Source of the DNA: Anoplopoma fimbria
Lineage: Eukaryota > Chordata > Actinopteri > Perciformes > Anoplopomatidae
Assembly: GCF_027596085.1 (NCBI RefSeq)
Contig: NC_072472.1
Span: 21,154,552 to 21,218,551 of the forward strand
Direction of reading: 5' to 3'
Length of the DNA stretch: 64,000 nt
The notes under the pieces were generated by a model, which saw nothing but the letters and a program-made list of their open reading frames with translations, was not told the origin of the DNA and searched no databases. Both the position numbers and the translations under genes were made by a program. Positions 26,563-39,624 of this stretch are shown here, in pieces (positions within the stretch are counted from its first letter, which is position 1; each line of letters opens with the position of its first letter).

Positions 26563-27148
26563 GAATGTGGTTTGGACCCAAAATGCAGGACGACCAGGAG
26601 ACGGATACAGTTCTGGCGCTTTATTTAAAGCAGAGAACTCAGCATACAGACAGGCAGGATAAGACTCACAGAGGGAAACAGGCAGGGGATCAGGCAGACG
26701 GAAATCAGAGGAAGCGGAGGTTAAACTCGGGGTCGGGGACAGAAGGCTGAGTCGTTGACCGGGGCAAAGGCAAGGCAGGTAAGTCCAGACAGGCAGGCAG
26801 GGTCGGCAACGGGAAATCAGTCCGGGGGATAACGCTGGAAGGTCTGGCATAATGCGAAGTTCGATCTGGCCGTGAGTGTATGTGAGACTGGTGTTTAAAT
26901 ACTGCAGAGTTGATGAGTGGATTGAAGGCAGGTTTGTGTGGCTTGGAGCAGGTGAGTATGCTTGTGCTGATGAGGTGATTAGGTGAGTGAGGGAAGAGTG
27001 TGGTGAGAGAGTGGGAGGGGTGACACACCCACCTCACAGACACACACACACAGAGATACCCAAACAAGGGAGCACAGGAGACACAAGGGCAAGGGAAAAC
27101 ACATGAAACACAAGGAATAAACAGAGACATGGCCATGGTCATGACACA
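26563..27148 (-). mobile_element. Solo LTR, Gypsy-like
   Basis: Read on the minus strand, the segment starts TGTCATGACC. It has a C-rich promoter-proximal half with CACCTGCTCC and CACACAAACC, a TATA-like GTATTTAAACACC, then GCCAGATC and CCTTCCAGC. A clear polyadenylation signal sits in TTTAAATAAAGCGCC, and the segment ends TTTTGGGTCCAAACCACA. This order (TATA, AATAAA, TTTGGGTCC end) fits LTRs of fish Gypsy-type retrotransposons. No primer-binding site, gag or pol flanks it, so it is a solo LTR. The minus-strand open frames of 105-145 codons inside it are artefacts of its C-rich sequence. Confidence 0.6.
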
Positions 27149-27149
27149 T

Positions 27150-29833
27150 TCCCATCAGTAGATTTCTCATGCATTCACTTAGATCCTGCAAAGAGCCCGC
27201 TGCAGCCCTGTTAGCTGCACGAGTCACGTAAACCCTGTGATGGTATCGGGCCTCAGCAATGTTTGGAGGTAACAGAGTTGTCGGCCTGAGCCAGGCAGGC
27301 TGGAATGACAGCGTAGAGCAATCTGAGGATGACTTTTGATCTCTCAATTCACTCTATCAAATCCAGCTTTTAATCGTGAGCATTATGCCGAAGATTTTGG
27401 GAAATACTGAGTGCAAAGTTGGAAGTTGGTGTCCGGCCTGCTGACATAGCTGAACCCGTTGAAGATTGCCAGAAAAAAGATCTCGATTCCGAAGAGGCAT
27501 TGCTCCAAACGCAGCAAAACCAGCCTTCTCACACTTACTGACTCTGGGGAATTGGCTGCAGCACAGAAGCTTTCACATACTCTGGCAGAGGAGTCTGGAC
27601 CTGCTGAACGCCTGATAAGGCTGATTTGAATGAGACTGCATTCCCTTTTGTTTTGATTACAGGAATTATAAATATCAACACTGACCCCACTTGTGATGCA
27701 GCCCTAAATTAATATATTGCAGCTATGAAATCAATGAAAGCAGTCTGGTTTTCAGCATGACTCAATAATGCCCTCAAGTGGCCTGAATTCAGTTCACTCT
27801 TGAAAATGAACATTTAAGAATATTCATCATCAGCATCTCCCTGCCTTTGTTTCCATCTCTGTGCCAGATGGATGATGGGTGACAGGATATGACATGCAAG
27901 ACAGACTTCCTTTAGTTTTAGAGCGGAGCAGCGTGGAAGCCGTTATTATAAAATAGGGGAAATCTAGGAGGTTAAAAAAGGCATGGACTATAAAGTGGCC
28001 CATGGCTTGTGACTACCAGTTTTAACAATAAAACACAGTGCAAACTTTTTATTTTTTTTGCATTTACCTGAAATTTGAAAACAAATAAATACACACCGTA
28101 TCTAATTTGACTTCCAAAGGAGGGACTTGTTTATTATTAGTCTCAGATCTACATTCCCTATTACCCACCAGGCAACTTGCCTGCCTTTGTGTTTTCAACT
28201 ACATCAACATAATTGCATGCTTTCTCTGTGGATAATTCACTGTTGCCGCACAGTAGTCATTCGGTTGAACAGTCACACATGGTGGCACAGTATGCGACAT
28301 ATATTTCTATCCCAAGGCTGCTTCTTATAACAGAGACCTCATATCAGATGATGTTTGGTCGCTGTGGAAGGTGGATACAACACGTTTACTATTAGGTGGT
28401 TGCTTGGTCTATCATCTGTTCAACTATCAGTTAACATGAATTACAAGAACTTTGATCGAAAACCACTCTCAGGTAAATAACTGCTGTGTTGACACATACA
28501 ACCCATGCCTGATTAAAATGAGCACATTTGAATAAAAACTGTATTTAATACTTACATCTGTGCACAGAAACAGCAGAGTGTTTGAGTCCCTCCACCTCTG
28601 AAATTGCATGTACTAAAAATAAAGCACTAAAAAGGTGAGAGGATCTCTGCTGTTCTTAAATGGATGATTCAGTTTGACTTTCTGATGTATTGCATTAGAG
28701 GACTGTTTGTCAAAATCCTACCTTACAAATAAAAGTATAAAACTGCAGATATGAAAACAAATATAATCTTTAATGAGGGAAAGACCAGTGATTACACACA
28801 CTTCATTTATTTAGAATGACATTGATTACACTTTACTGATTCACAGACGGATAAAACTTGAATTGCTCATAACGTAAATAACAGTAGAAAGAAGCAAAAA
28901 GATAGTGAGTACAACAATGTTCTAAGTTAATCAACAGAATATTACTGACATGGAATCTATAGTTGCTATTGAAAACATTTTTCTGCCTCTCAATTGACGT
29001 ACATACATTAACCCCCATAACTTCTCACTTTCTGATTATTACATTTGGTACGTGTTCATAATAGGCTCATACTTATCCTGTGTTCTCCCACCATAATAAC
29101 AACAGCCACTTTGACTTGCATGCTCCCCTTTGACCTCATACCATCACATGACCCCTAAAAAACACACAAAAGTAGGAGACAGAAAGAAGTCTGTGGCAGC
29201 CACATGCTAGAAAATAACATATCTAAATCCATTGACATTTCTAGCCAGAACAATTTGCCCTGTAATTCTAAAAGAGTTCTTTTTTTTTTCTTCAGACCAC
29301 AGAAACTCTCCATTGATGTCCACAACATTTGTGGATACAGTACTCTTGCAAATTTACTGTAGAGAAAGTCCCAACTCCCCCATTGTTATCACATTGATTC
29401 AGTCCATAGGAGGCTTAGTAATGACTAAATGGTGTAGTCTCCTTCAACTCATGGTACCCCTGGTGGTTTGGCTCTGTGAACAGACAGAGAGGGTAGTTAG
29501 GGCTAGGAAGTACCACAAATCTATATCCTCTACATTAGCCAGAGCTTTTAAAAGACTCTTTTAGAAGTATAGGCAGTTCCGTCCGGCTTCAAAAAGTAAG
29601 AAAGAGCAGAAGCAACAGAGTTACAGACAATAAAGAGAGAAAAAATACTTAACAATGTTTGTATTTACTTGTATTTGCTTACAGTTTCAAATGTTTCTCA
29701 AACTGCTTTCTCAGGTCCATGTGTAAATTACCTTATTGTGCATTCAGTGTCTGTTCAGAGAGAACTGCTTATGTTATCTTAAATTTAAAGCACTTGCTAT
29801 TAATTTTCAAAGCCTGTATCTGTAGTCTGGAGG
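27150..29833. other. Intergenic DNA downstream of panx3
   Basis: No gene or element recognised. The panx3 3' untranslated region should begin at 29833 and run leftwards. I could not fix its end: TTTATT (AATAAA on the minus strand) occurs near 28806, about 1 kb away, and closer variants are unconvincing. Confidence 0.4.
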
Positions 29834-30677
29834 TCACTTAATAATTTTCTGTACATCCCAGATTATGTAGGTGAAAATAGCCACTAGCAGAATGCGCTTG
29901 AGTGTGTAGATAAGTGTTACGGTACCGAGACTCATATTCTCCTCCACCAGAGGCCTCTTTTCGCTGCAGTTTACCACTCGTCCCTGCGCCGCTCCCAGAA
30001 TAGTCATGATATCCACTAGGTTGAGCTTCCCTTCCTCTTTGGCCTCTTCCACCTCCTCTGCCAGCTCCATCGCGGCCTCCTCCCGCTCTTCCATCTCCTC
30101 TTGGGTCAGCATCGCGCTCAATCCCTGCCCTGCGGTGTTGTTGCCCACCTGTGGTGGCGCAAGCGAGCACAGTGCCCTCACCTTCCCATAGGACATCAGG
30201 TGAGCCACGTTGGCACGCAAGAAGAGCAGGAGGACATTGAGGTCGTTCAATGGGCAGCCAAGTCTACGGCGGTTGAGGAGGTCGAGGGCTGGGAGGACCT
30301 CGTAGACAGAGAAGAAGGTGGTGTCCCAAACGAAGAGCCGAATCAGGCTGAAGAGGACGATCGGAGCCAACAGGACGTAGATGGCACCGTTTGCTACACT
30401 TATCACCTGAAAAACCAGTTGGCCGATCATTTTGCACTGAACCAGTTCAGGAACCCAGTTCTGATCACGCAGCATGCCCGTGCGGACAAAGCAGCTGAAC
30501 TCGTCCTGCAGAAATGCCGACAGGTGGAAGTAGGCCAGGTAGAGACAGGCGGCTGTCATGAAGGTCAGGAGGAGGAAGCCCCGCAAGAAAAGCATGCTGA
30601 CGAGGAAATAGGAGTTTTGCTTGCACTGCATGTATCTCTCGAGAAGAGGGTACTCAAAGTATCGCTTCTTCTTGGCC
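29834..30677 (-). CDS. panx3: panx3 coding exon 4 (last)
   Basis: It begins after CAG at 30678-30680 in phase 2 (completing an Arg) with AKKKRYFEYPLLERYMQCKQ and ends at TGA 29834-29836. It encodes TM3, extracellular loop 2 (two Cys), TM4 and the cytoplasmic tail. The tail holds a Glu-rich segment (QEEMEEREEAAMELAEEVEE). Its last 20-odd residues are hydrophobic (IYTLKRILLVAIFTYIIW), which human PANX3 lacks. Confidence 0.95.
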
Positions 30678-32565
30678 CTGCAATTGGACAAGGAAAACAA
30701 ACTCAGCACCATGTTCTCCTTCATGTTCATTAATCCCAGCTGGGAGCCTCCCTACCCAACCACAATCTTCTAATTTTGGCAACTAGGAGCTGGCAACAAG
30801 ATCATTTCTTTAGCCTTTGAGCAATATCGTTCACTAGCAGATGTCTTCATTTGCTACTGCAATGTCCCAATTCCTCCACTGGATTCAAGTTCAATTTAAC
30901 AAGGCATATTTTAGTTTGGGGGGCAAATCACAGCTAATGAGATTGGGTTACTGAAAACATGGATATGGAAGCATTTTCTTTAAAAAAGCTAAAAAGCAAT
31001 AAATATTTGTGCTACAAGCCAGCAGTTGCTTGTCTCTTACCTTTGCAGTTCGGCCTGAAATGTGAGGGGATTCTTAGTGTTCTGCCGCATGTCCAGAATG
31101 TTCTGGGCCAGTCGGATCGAACGGTTGTACGATTTGTCCAGTTCGTCAATTATGAAGAGCAGGTCTGAGCCAAGCGTGGGCATAACAAGCTGGCGCCAGA
31201 TGAGAGCCGGCAGGTACATCAGCACTGCCATGGCCAGAAGAGAGTAAGGGAACATCTGGATGGACAATGAGAGAAAAGGGTGATAGAGAGGAGAGGCAGA
31301 TGGAGGGGCAGAAAGAGTTGAAACAAGCAGATGAGTCAAATCAACAATGACTTCACAGCCCAACAAAGTCTGAATACATTTAGCAACAAAGCACATACTT
31401 GGTTCGTATTAAATGTGTCAGACTGACACTTTTAAGTTACGTTTTGCAAGTTACAGCAAGGAGTAAGAAGGTTTCAGCAGTTTAACTTTGTCAGCCACTC
31501 TAGGTGGGAATAACAAGTTGAGCAAGCTTGATCAGAGTCTCTCAACTTACTTTGTGTACCCAGAGCGAGCGCTCCTCAAAGTTCCCATTGCTGTCAAACT
31601 CATGATGCATGAGAGAGTCCCAGCAGTACGTGTCGACATAGCTGGCCTGCTTGATGGTGAAATTGCTGGGAGGGAAACAGCTGATCTGAGGCCCTGCAGA
31701 ATAAACAAATTCGTAACATTATCTGCTAATATGAGGAATTACTTTCTGCTTTATCAAATTGCCTGTAAGCAGTCGCTAAGCACTTGATTTCACACACACA
31801 AAAACACACACACAACCTATTACTTCTATGTTTGTGAGGACACTTTGCTGTAATGCATTTCCTAGCCCCCCAAACCTTAACCAACACCTCAGAATGGCTG
31901 ACCCCAACCCTTTTTCAGTTGCCCCTAACTAACCTGAACCTAATTTAACCTTAACCTTTAACCAGGTCCGAACCCTCAAAAAGGCCTTTGAAGGTCTGTC
32001 TCAACAGGAGGATTGGCCAAAATGTCCTCATTTTCAAAAATTGTCCTAACGATGAAGGTCTAAAATACAGTTGTACAAGTACATACACACAGACACAGTA
32101 CTAGGGGACCACTAAGAAAAACATACATTTGAGCTTCTACATGCCTTTTTCTTTTCAGTCGAACATCATTTTGGAGTAATCATATGTTTCCAAATGGAAA
32201 CCTGGCATTTAAAACCATGGGCGACTCCATTCCAAATTTGGCCTCCTACACCTTATATTTAGTTCACCTTGATATAACCACATGTAGTCCAACCACTTGA
32301 ATCCATGCTCCATGCACCCATCTGCCATTTTCCAAGGGTGCTCCACCCTAAAGCAGAGAGCTTGGGAGGGAACACACTAAGGGTGTGCCCCACCTAAAGC
32401 AGAGCCTTAGAAGAGAAACATTGAGCGTCTACTTTTTTCTACAACACCACATCTGCCCAGCTTTCTGAAAGTAGAAACATACTGCCACTAATTTACTGTC
32501 AGGGTGTGATTCATCCTGTCGGTCGACCTCATTATAGGCAACTGTTACACAGTCCAGTTATACTA

Positions 32566-32663
<98 letters not shown>

Positions 32664-35180
32664 AATCAGCCACATTTTAACATACTGATGGTGACACCTA
32701 AAATATAATTTTGGCAGCTGAAGGCATGATGGATGATATTCATTTTGGCCTTAGATATACGTATAAGAAAGAAGAGGTTGCAGTTTTAAGACTCACACTG
32801 GACTCAAACTAATTATGTATTGTCTATGTTGGTTAGTTTTCCTTTAACATACTGCAGGTGAAAGCAATGTGGTACAGCATCAACAGCCATAAAACTCAAA
32901 TTTCACCTACTCATATTAAGTATCATATAAAAATTGGCCAAAATGTTTCTAATAAATGTACGCGATATATTGAGATACTAAAAAGTATTTATTGTTCATT
33001 CATAACATTTTTCAAGGCAATGCATATTGCATTATGGTCCAGCCTTTAAGACATATTGAAACCCTATTAAAAGTGGATTTTATCGGAGGCCAACATGGTG
33101 AGGCTAATGGTGAGGACAGATGGTCGAGGTGGTGAGCAGAACAGCGGTTGGTTCATCATCATCCAGTATTGGCAGCTACATAATGAAACCATGTTACAGT
33201 GTCATTGATAAAAAGGTTTTGTAAAGCTGTCTGTCACATTCTTTATCTTCACAGCTTCACAAACCCCTAAAGGCATCATGGTGGAGCAATTCATGTAATC
33301 TGCTTCCAATCAGGCACAACATGTTACAAACATTAAACAGATCAGTACATGTCTTTGGGTTTTTTTTGTTTCTGAGTGGTCTTATTCTTTTAGTTGTAAT
33401 GTTATATTTTGTGGAATGCTATACTGACTATAGCAGCATTGGCAATTGCTTATGTTTAAATCACGGCGACTACTGTAGTTATAATACTATCTGACGCCAC
33501 TGTATGTTCTCAGCTCACTGTGGGAATCTGTTTTTCCACTTTGATTGCAGAGTGCGTGTGTGGGCGCATGCATTGACAACTCACCCTAAATAGAAAACGA
33601 CAGCAGATGCCTTCTCATGAAATCTTTTTCGAAATTCTCCCGCTCAACTCCCAACCCCTGTGAGCCATTTGGCAAAGTGAGGCAACCTACATTTCTGCCA
33701 CTGCTGCTATCTCCCACTCCCACTCCCACTCCCCAATTAACATTGGCAGATCGTCCCCGCATTTTGTGCTTTGTACAAGCATTCTTGGCTGAGAGACCAG
33801 GTGCACGTAAACCAGACTCCAGACAGCAGCGCAATCAAGCTCTGTTTTGAAACTGACAAGCCAGCAGATAGGCAGCCAAGATCCATCAGTTGAGCGGCGC
33901 ACCCCCGCCACCACATCATGTTCTACGACCCCCCCCTCACTGTTGTTAATCAACATATCCTCTCATTGGACTCAAATAGGGGGGAGCTGCCACAGAAGAA
34001 CTTCGCCTTGTAATTACAGCGTGCCAGCGTTAGTGAACGCTGCTCTCAATCATCCCCATGGCAATTAGCATCAGGAGCATCCGGCTGATTGCAGACCAGC
34101 TCTGGAGAGACGACATTTAGTGAAGTCAAGGGAGTCTGCCTCCTCGACAATAGACTTGTACTATAGTATTGCCACGTATACTTTGGATTGTCAGCTGTGC
34201 TTTTTGTGTTCTTTGAATGACCGTGGACGGACAGGTTGTTGGCAAGTTTCATCTGGAAAACTGCCCAATTCTTTCGGAACCACTTTTTCCCTCTGATCTA
34301 AAAACACTTTAGGCAACAGCAGAACAGTCAATGGATTAGATGAATGGAGTCGTATACGATCGTGATTTGGTGTTTTCAGTCATTTTGTTGTCATCTCATT
34401 ATTACTGCTGTTGTATGCACTGTATTATGCTGCTGTGGTATTTTTCCACCTGGACACAGTTTAAAGTGACTAATGAGGGCAACAATTTTTGAAAGTGGTC
34501 CAGTATTCAGCGAGAGCGCTGAAGACGGCAGCCGCTTAAGGGCTGCAAATATAACCCTTCTGGGCAGTTGCCCAACTTCAGTGTGCGTCCACTAAACGTG
34601 CCTGTTTGTGATTCCCTTTAATTGAGTCAGCATGTCTTCCTTTAATGTTAAGTAGTTGTTCAAGTGTTTTCTTCCCCTTGCTTTATTCTGCAACAAAAGT
34701 GATGTGTCATTACAACTCTCACTGTTATTGCTTTCAATATTTGGTTTCTTTAAGTAGGAATTGTAAGGGATGGGGCGATATAACACGTTTGGGTCGCTTC
34801 AGTACATGAAAAAACATGGACCACAGAAATTCTAAGAATATTCATATCAGTACTATTAAGTAAATGCAATTTATCAGCATTTCAAGGACAAACAGTACAC
34901 AGTTACTAGGCGGAGACACCGCATAACAGCGTAATTGAAACACAGAAAACGCCCTGACCTGGTTTAAAAAAAGGACAGAGACAGAGAGTTGCTCACCCAG
35001 GGAGATCTCGCGGGCGAAGGCCATGGACACCAGCAACAGCGGAAGGCCGACGGACACAAACTTGATGACCTTGTCCAGAGGAAGCTCCAGCTCCAGGTGG
35101 CTGATCCGGTTTATCCCGGGGCTGCCCTGCAGCAGCGCATCAGATAGCATGGCCTTGGCCGCCGCCTGGGCGATCGACAT
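29834..35180 (-). CDS. panx3: Pannexin 3, four coding exons
   Basis: Join on the minus strand: 35180-34997, 31693-31551, 31255-31041, 30677-29834; 1386 nt, 461 residues plus stop. All introns are GT/AG and phases fit (1, 0, 2). Pannexins form large-pore plasma-membrane or ER channels passing ATP and ions; PANX3 is known from bone, cartilage and skin. Visible features are: an N-terminal LELELPLDKVIKFVSVGLPL block entering TM1; extracellular loop 1 cysteines C67 and C85; an NFT glycosylation sequon at N72 matching the PANX3 site; TM2 near 112-132; the SDLLFIIDELDKSYNRSIRL block; TM3 near 205-231; loop 2 cysteines C243 and C262; TM4 near 266-296; and LGCPLNDLNVLLLFLRANV, diagnostic of PANX3 over PANX1/2. 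The C-terminus is longer than in mammals (392 in human) with a Glu-rich helix. The start at 35180 has A at -3. Confidence 0.95.
31041..31255 (-). CDS. panx3: panx3 coding exon 3
   Basis: Bounded by CAG (31256-31258) and GTAAGA (31040-31035). It encodes MFPYSLLAMAVLMYLPALIW (TM2) and the cytoplasmic loop through AELQ, ending two bases into an Arg codon. Confidence 0.95.
31551..31693 (-). CDS. panx3: panx3 coding exon 2
   Basis: Bounded by CAG (31694-31696) and GTAAGT (31550-31545). It encodes extracellular loop 1: PQISCFPPSNFTIKQASYVD then TYCWDS, with both conserved cysteines and the NFT sequon. It is too short and split to show as a long open frame, but it joins exactly in phase to its neighbours. 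Confidence 0.93.
31790..32110 (+). repeat. Dispersed fish repeat in panx3 intron 1
   Basis: GTTTGTGAGGACACTTTGCT, a CCTTAACC-rich middle and CCAAAATGTCCTCA, framed by CACA runs, match a widespread anonymous fish repeat often found near GT microsatellites. No coding function. Confidence 0.55.
32571..32659 (+). repeat. (GT)n microsatellite in panx3 intron 1
   Basis: About 44 uninterrupted GT units. Confidence 0.97.
34441..34618 (+). repeat. Third arm copy of the 4.3-kb inverted-repeat family
   Basis: CACCTGGAC, GTGACTAATG, GTGGTCCAGTATT, GAGAGCGCTG, GCAGCCGCTTAA, GGCTGCAA and GCGTCCACTAAA follow the same order as the arms at 4301-4588 and 5475-5180. It lies inside panx3 intron 1 and looks like a single arm without its partner. 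Confidence 0.6.
34997..35180 (-). CDS. panx3: panx3 coding exon 1
   Basis: The initiator ATG is at 35180-35178 (AAAATGT context). The exon encodes MSIAQAAAKAMLSDALLQGS and the TM1 region and ends at GTGAGC (34996-34991) in phase 1. The frame stays open upstream without another ATG, so this is the first possible AUG start. Confidence 0.95.
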
Positions 35181-35748
35181 TTTGAACTCCTGCCCAGTGA
35201 TAAAAAACACTTTATTTCCTGACACAGTCAAGTAGGATATTGTGTGATCTCAGTACAATCAGAGTCATGACCTTTGTCCCATCCCACTGCTTTACTTTCT
35301 TTAACTCATGGTCTCTGGCATATTTCACTATATGTGATATGATATAGCAGAAATACCTGTAAATCTATAGTAATAAAAAAAAACCTCAAGCGCAATGAAT
35401 TGCTTCTCCAATTTCGGGGACATTCAATCAGAAATGCAATTAATATTATTCATAGCAAATGTCCTCAACATGATGGAAGCTAAAGCTTACCGTAAGTCTT
35501 CCAGCTTTCTTTGGTGATACTTTTAGAAAATATCCTTTCAGAGCCAAAGAGTTCCTCTAAAGGCCGGCATGGTGTTGGAAAGCTTCTTAAGTATTCAGGG
35601 AGGGCCTCTGTAAATGAGAGGTTGGATCTGGGCTGGACTGGGCCGAGCCGGGTCTGGCTCTAATTACAGGGAGGACATCTGGGAGCATGTAGGCGCCCAG
35701 ATGGCACTGACTGCAGCGGACCTCCAGCACTCACACTGGGCAATGCAG

Positions 35749-35749
<1 letters not shown>

Positions 35750-35827
<78 letters not shown>
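35750..35827 (+). repeat. (GT)n microsatellite upstream of panx3
   Basis: About 38 GT units, 570 bp upstream of the panx3 start codon. The CVCVCV and HTHTHT open frames across it are artefacts. Confidence 0.97.
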
Positions 35828-35828
<1 letters not shown>

Positions 35829-36399
35829 CTCTGGTCCAGCCCTGCTGTGAAGCACAGTGGCTCTGGCCCACTTCAAACAAGTGAACCACCGCCAGTGGCT
35901 TTTTCAGCCTCTGTCATTCTGAGACTATTTTTACTGCTTTACAGCCTCAGAGCGAGTGCTGGCTGAGATACTGTACCATACAACAGGGATGGTCATGTTT
36001 CTTTTCACTGCACTATATGTGTTAGAGAGAAAAAACTAACAGTGTGTTAAAAAATGTATTTGATTAAATGGATCTAACAGGACTGGAGAACTGGAACTCA
36101 AATGAACAAACAAGCATTTGGCTAGTTCATGCATGAGATCTGTGTTATAGTTTATCTGTATAATAATTTGTGCTGTAAATTAAGGAGAGCCACAGTGAAG
36201 TTCAGTGTTACACATGGTGTGTTGAATTGCATCTCCACAAACAGAATGGTTTAAAAGAACAGCCCCGTTTTCTGAAACGCTTCAAGTAAAAGGTTCAAAT
36301 CTGTTTGAAAACAGAAGTCACAGGCTCTACAGACATCAAAAACAGAGTGTTTTAATCCCGCTTTTTTTACCTGATTAAACTGTATTTCATGGGCACAAA

Positions 36400-36690
36400 A
36401 ACCAAAGTCTTCAGGTGGCGACTCCTCTGGTTGTATAGAAGTCTATGAGAAAATGACTCTACTTCTCTCTTGATTTATTCCCTCAGTAAACATTGTAAAC
36501 ATGAGTTTATGGTCTCAATCTCTAGTTTCAAGTCTTCTTCAATACAGCATGATGTTCATTTAGTAAATGATGCTCCATTTAGAGTCAAACAGACCATAAA
36601 GCAGAGTATGCTTTAGGGCGGGGCTACACAGTGATTGTGATCGCTACCATGGCGTTGTCCTGTCTGGGAGTTTGTTTACGTCTTAAAACT
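36400..36690 (+). repeat. Dispersed repeat family R2, copy 2
   Basis: Closely similar to 55400-55700 (same strand) and to the inverted copy at 4860-5105. Runs such as AAGTCTATGAGAAAATGACT and TCTAGTTTCAAGTCTTCTTC are identical between copies 2 and 3, suggesting relatively recent spread. Confidence 0.75.
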
Positions 36691-37680
36691 TTAACCCTTT
36701 CACAGTGTGTTTGTGTTTTCACTTCAATTGTAACATTTTGGTCACCTAAAAAAATCTTTGCCTCGTAGCCGTCATTTCAAAGAGACGTATGTCACAGCAT
36801 CCATTGTTTGGGATACGTCTATATTTGAATCAACATAAAAGTGTTCAACATATATATTTACTTTTAATTCATTGTGACAGGATTGTTTGAATATCATTTT
36901 TACAGTCTTTATATATGTTTATATAATAAATACTATATTCACACAAACACAGTCCTGTCTAACTTAATGACAACATGAAATACAGTAAACTAGAGCTGAA
37001 TGCAGGATAATGTTCTTGTTGTTTGCACCTCACAAAGTGTCACTATTATAGCAGTTGAATTGGATGCAGTCTTCATTCAAGATAAAAACATAAGTAACAT
37101 CAAGGTGAAGTGTCAACGGAGTTCTAAATGGCGCTACACATAAGGTGAAGGGCAGAAAGTTCTTAAGTAACTATTAGGTATGAACACAAAAGGAACAGTT
37201 ACATTTGAGTCCTGCCATGTTTTGAGATGAATCCAGCTGTGTGGATACGCCAGTGTTTCCTCGCTTTTCCAACAAGTATCCTCCACTGTTGCTCCTCGAC
37301 GGCTTTTTAAGAATTTGGATGTCGTTTGAGGCAGAGCACAGAGATCAATTTGTAGTTCACAAGCCAGAGGATGGAGAAGAATGGCCCCTGATCTCCTTTC
37401 AAAAGTCACTATGACCCATGGCCACAACCTTTGCCTTAACGTAACCCTGTCTCTTATAAAATAGCATTTCCATACAACTAAACTGCATTCTAAGTTCTGT
37501 TTCAAGAGGAATGTCTTTTCTTTTTTCTGGTCGTAGTTTTAAACACGTTAAATGTCGTGTTTTGAAACAAAACAACAAAATGACTTGGTTATGTTTAGTA
37601 AAACATCATGGTTGGGCTTAAAGTAGGTACAGTTGTTACTTATTTAAGTAGATAAAAACAGGTGAATGTTTCTTGTTTCA

Positions 37681-37756
37681 TTGTTTTTCGACCTTTGCTT
37701 TCACATGGGACACGATCAGCGGTCTCCTGGGTGAAAGTTATGTGTTTATTTGACCC
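37681..37756 (-). repeat. Dispersed repeat R3, inverted copy
   Basis: The minus strand reads ACTTTCACCCAGGAGACC followed by CGTGTCCCATG, as in copies at 8325 and 14819. Confidence 0.45.
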
Positions 37757-39624
37757 AAAATATCTATAAAAAATCCATACATCCTTTTTCCACGTATTCT
37801 TATAAAAACAATATATTTTTGCCGACCATTCTTGCATTATTAAATACTGTATTCATTGAACCTTGAACCCTGCTGGTGTAAAGTGAAACACACTATACCC
37901 CAACAACCTGACTAATGGAAATAAAAAACGTTAGTAAATGATTTATGAGCAGTTGTGCTGCTGTATATAATGCTGCCCGATGATAAATTAAAACGCCTAC
38001 CTTATAGTGCTGTATAGGATACTTTAATATATTTACATCTTATCCTCTGTTCTTACTGTTCAGAAAGGGTCACTGGCTATTTTCCTCCTGCAGTACAGAA
38101 AGTCCTTTGTGGAACAATAATAGAAGAAATGTTGTGATGCACATACTCTCAGACAAGCGTTTTCACAGGTCACTTTTATGAATACCCTGATTTGGTCCCA
38201 CACACGAGACCTTTTGAGCATTGCTCTCTCATGGAGATGTGGAGCACTGATTGCCTCGTGTTGCTTATACTCCCTCATATATTACTTATGAGCCCAACAT
38301 GGCCACTGCAATTCAAGTTCCTCCTACCCCAGAAAATGTGTCTGAAGGAGCAGAAAAGCAGCAGAGGTAAGACAATAACAGATATTTAATAAGTGATGCT
38401 GCAATTAAAGAATGACCTTTTGTGTGTTGCCATTATACACAAGCATTACAAGCCGTGTAAACAACAATACAATGAGGCTCGCGCAGCAAACACCCATGGG
38501 AGTGTTGCCATTCTACTCCGGGGGGAGCTGAAACCCTGTGGTGGAGAGAGCTCTGTTGGGCTCTGGTAGGAGGCGGAACATTTGGGCGAGTTGTTCCAGC
38601 AAGTTCAAATCACAGGGTACAGCAATAACCAGTGGGTGGGAGACTACACATGTGACAGGAAAATGAGGAAGTCAAACCAATATTTAGACTACTAACTCTA
38701 TAATCTGGAAATAGGTTACAATGGAGCCGGAGCATGAGAGGGTTGGGAAATGTCGAACACACATGAGCCTCGCTCTTGTGATCCGGGCTTCGATATGTGC
38801 AGCAGAGAACAACCCTCCGTTAATTATCTAGTGTTCTGTTCTTTGTGTTTGGTGCGTTTCGTCTCTAAATACTCTCATGAACCAAACTGCTTACCTCCTG
38901 TTGGGAATTTATGGCCCTGCATGTGTTCACTCAGCCTAAACACATGCAGAACTTCATCATATCACAAAGTCAACATCAGCACCTTTACATGTTTTAATTA
39001 TGAAATTGTTCTATTGAAACACAATAGATTATGACAACCAAGTGTACAAATGAAATAGAAATATTCCCTATTGTCTGTCACTTGCTCTGGAAGATCCGTT
39101 TAAAAAAAATGCAATCGAGAAAAGAATATTAATGAGCAACAAACTTCACAATGAACAATCAGAACATTCAATATAACGTGTTTTTTCTTTTTCTGTCTTC
39201 ACATTTGAAACAAGCTATTCCATTTGTGTGTTTTAGTACAAAACCTAGAGCTGAAATAGTTTCACAGTTTCTTCAAAATCCTTCACATAAAATTTAAAGA
39301 CACGCCACTGCTGAGCTTTCACTCTCTCGTTTTCCTCAAAATTGTCGTCTTCGTCTCCTTGAAAAAAGTTTGTCATTAAAAGACAGCCGGCTCTGTCGGT
39401 TGGGGATTCCATCTCCATGTGGGGATGTGGGTGAGACAGTTTGTAGAGGCCGGCAGTGCTTGCCGTGCTCTTACTTTGTGACGGATTCGTCCAAGGTCAC
39501 GAAAAAATACACAAGCAACTCTCTAAGACTGACTTGATGGTTGAAGTCAAGTATGTGAATGGCCACCCGCTGATACCACAGCCTTTTTAAAAAAGGTTGG
39601 AAAATAGGGGTCCGCCACCTACTG

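Noticed and set aside
26533..27347. Overlapping minus-strand frames of 105-145 codons
   Set aside because: Their C-rich composition and lack of protein similarity fit the solo LTR; they are not genes.
30101..30733. Plus-strand open frame of 210 codons
   Set aside because: It is the antisense shadow of panx3 exon 4, whose minus-strand protein is clearly homologous to pannexins.
35614..35966. Frames rich in CV or HT repeats
   Set aside because: They are translations of the GT microsatellite.
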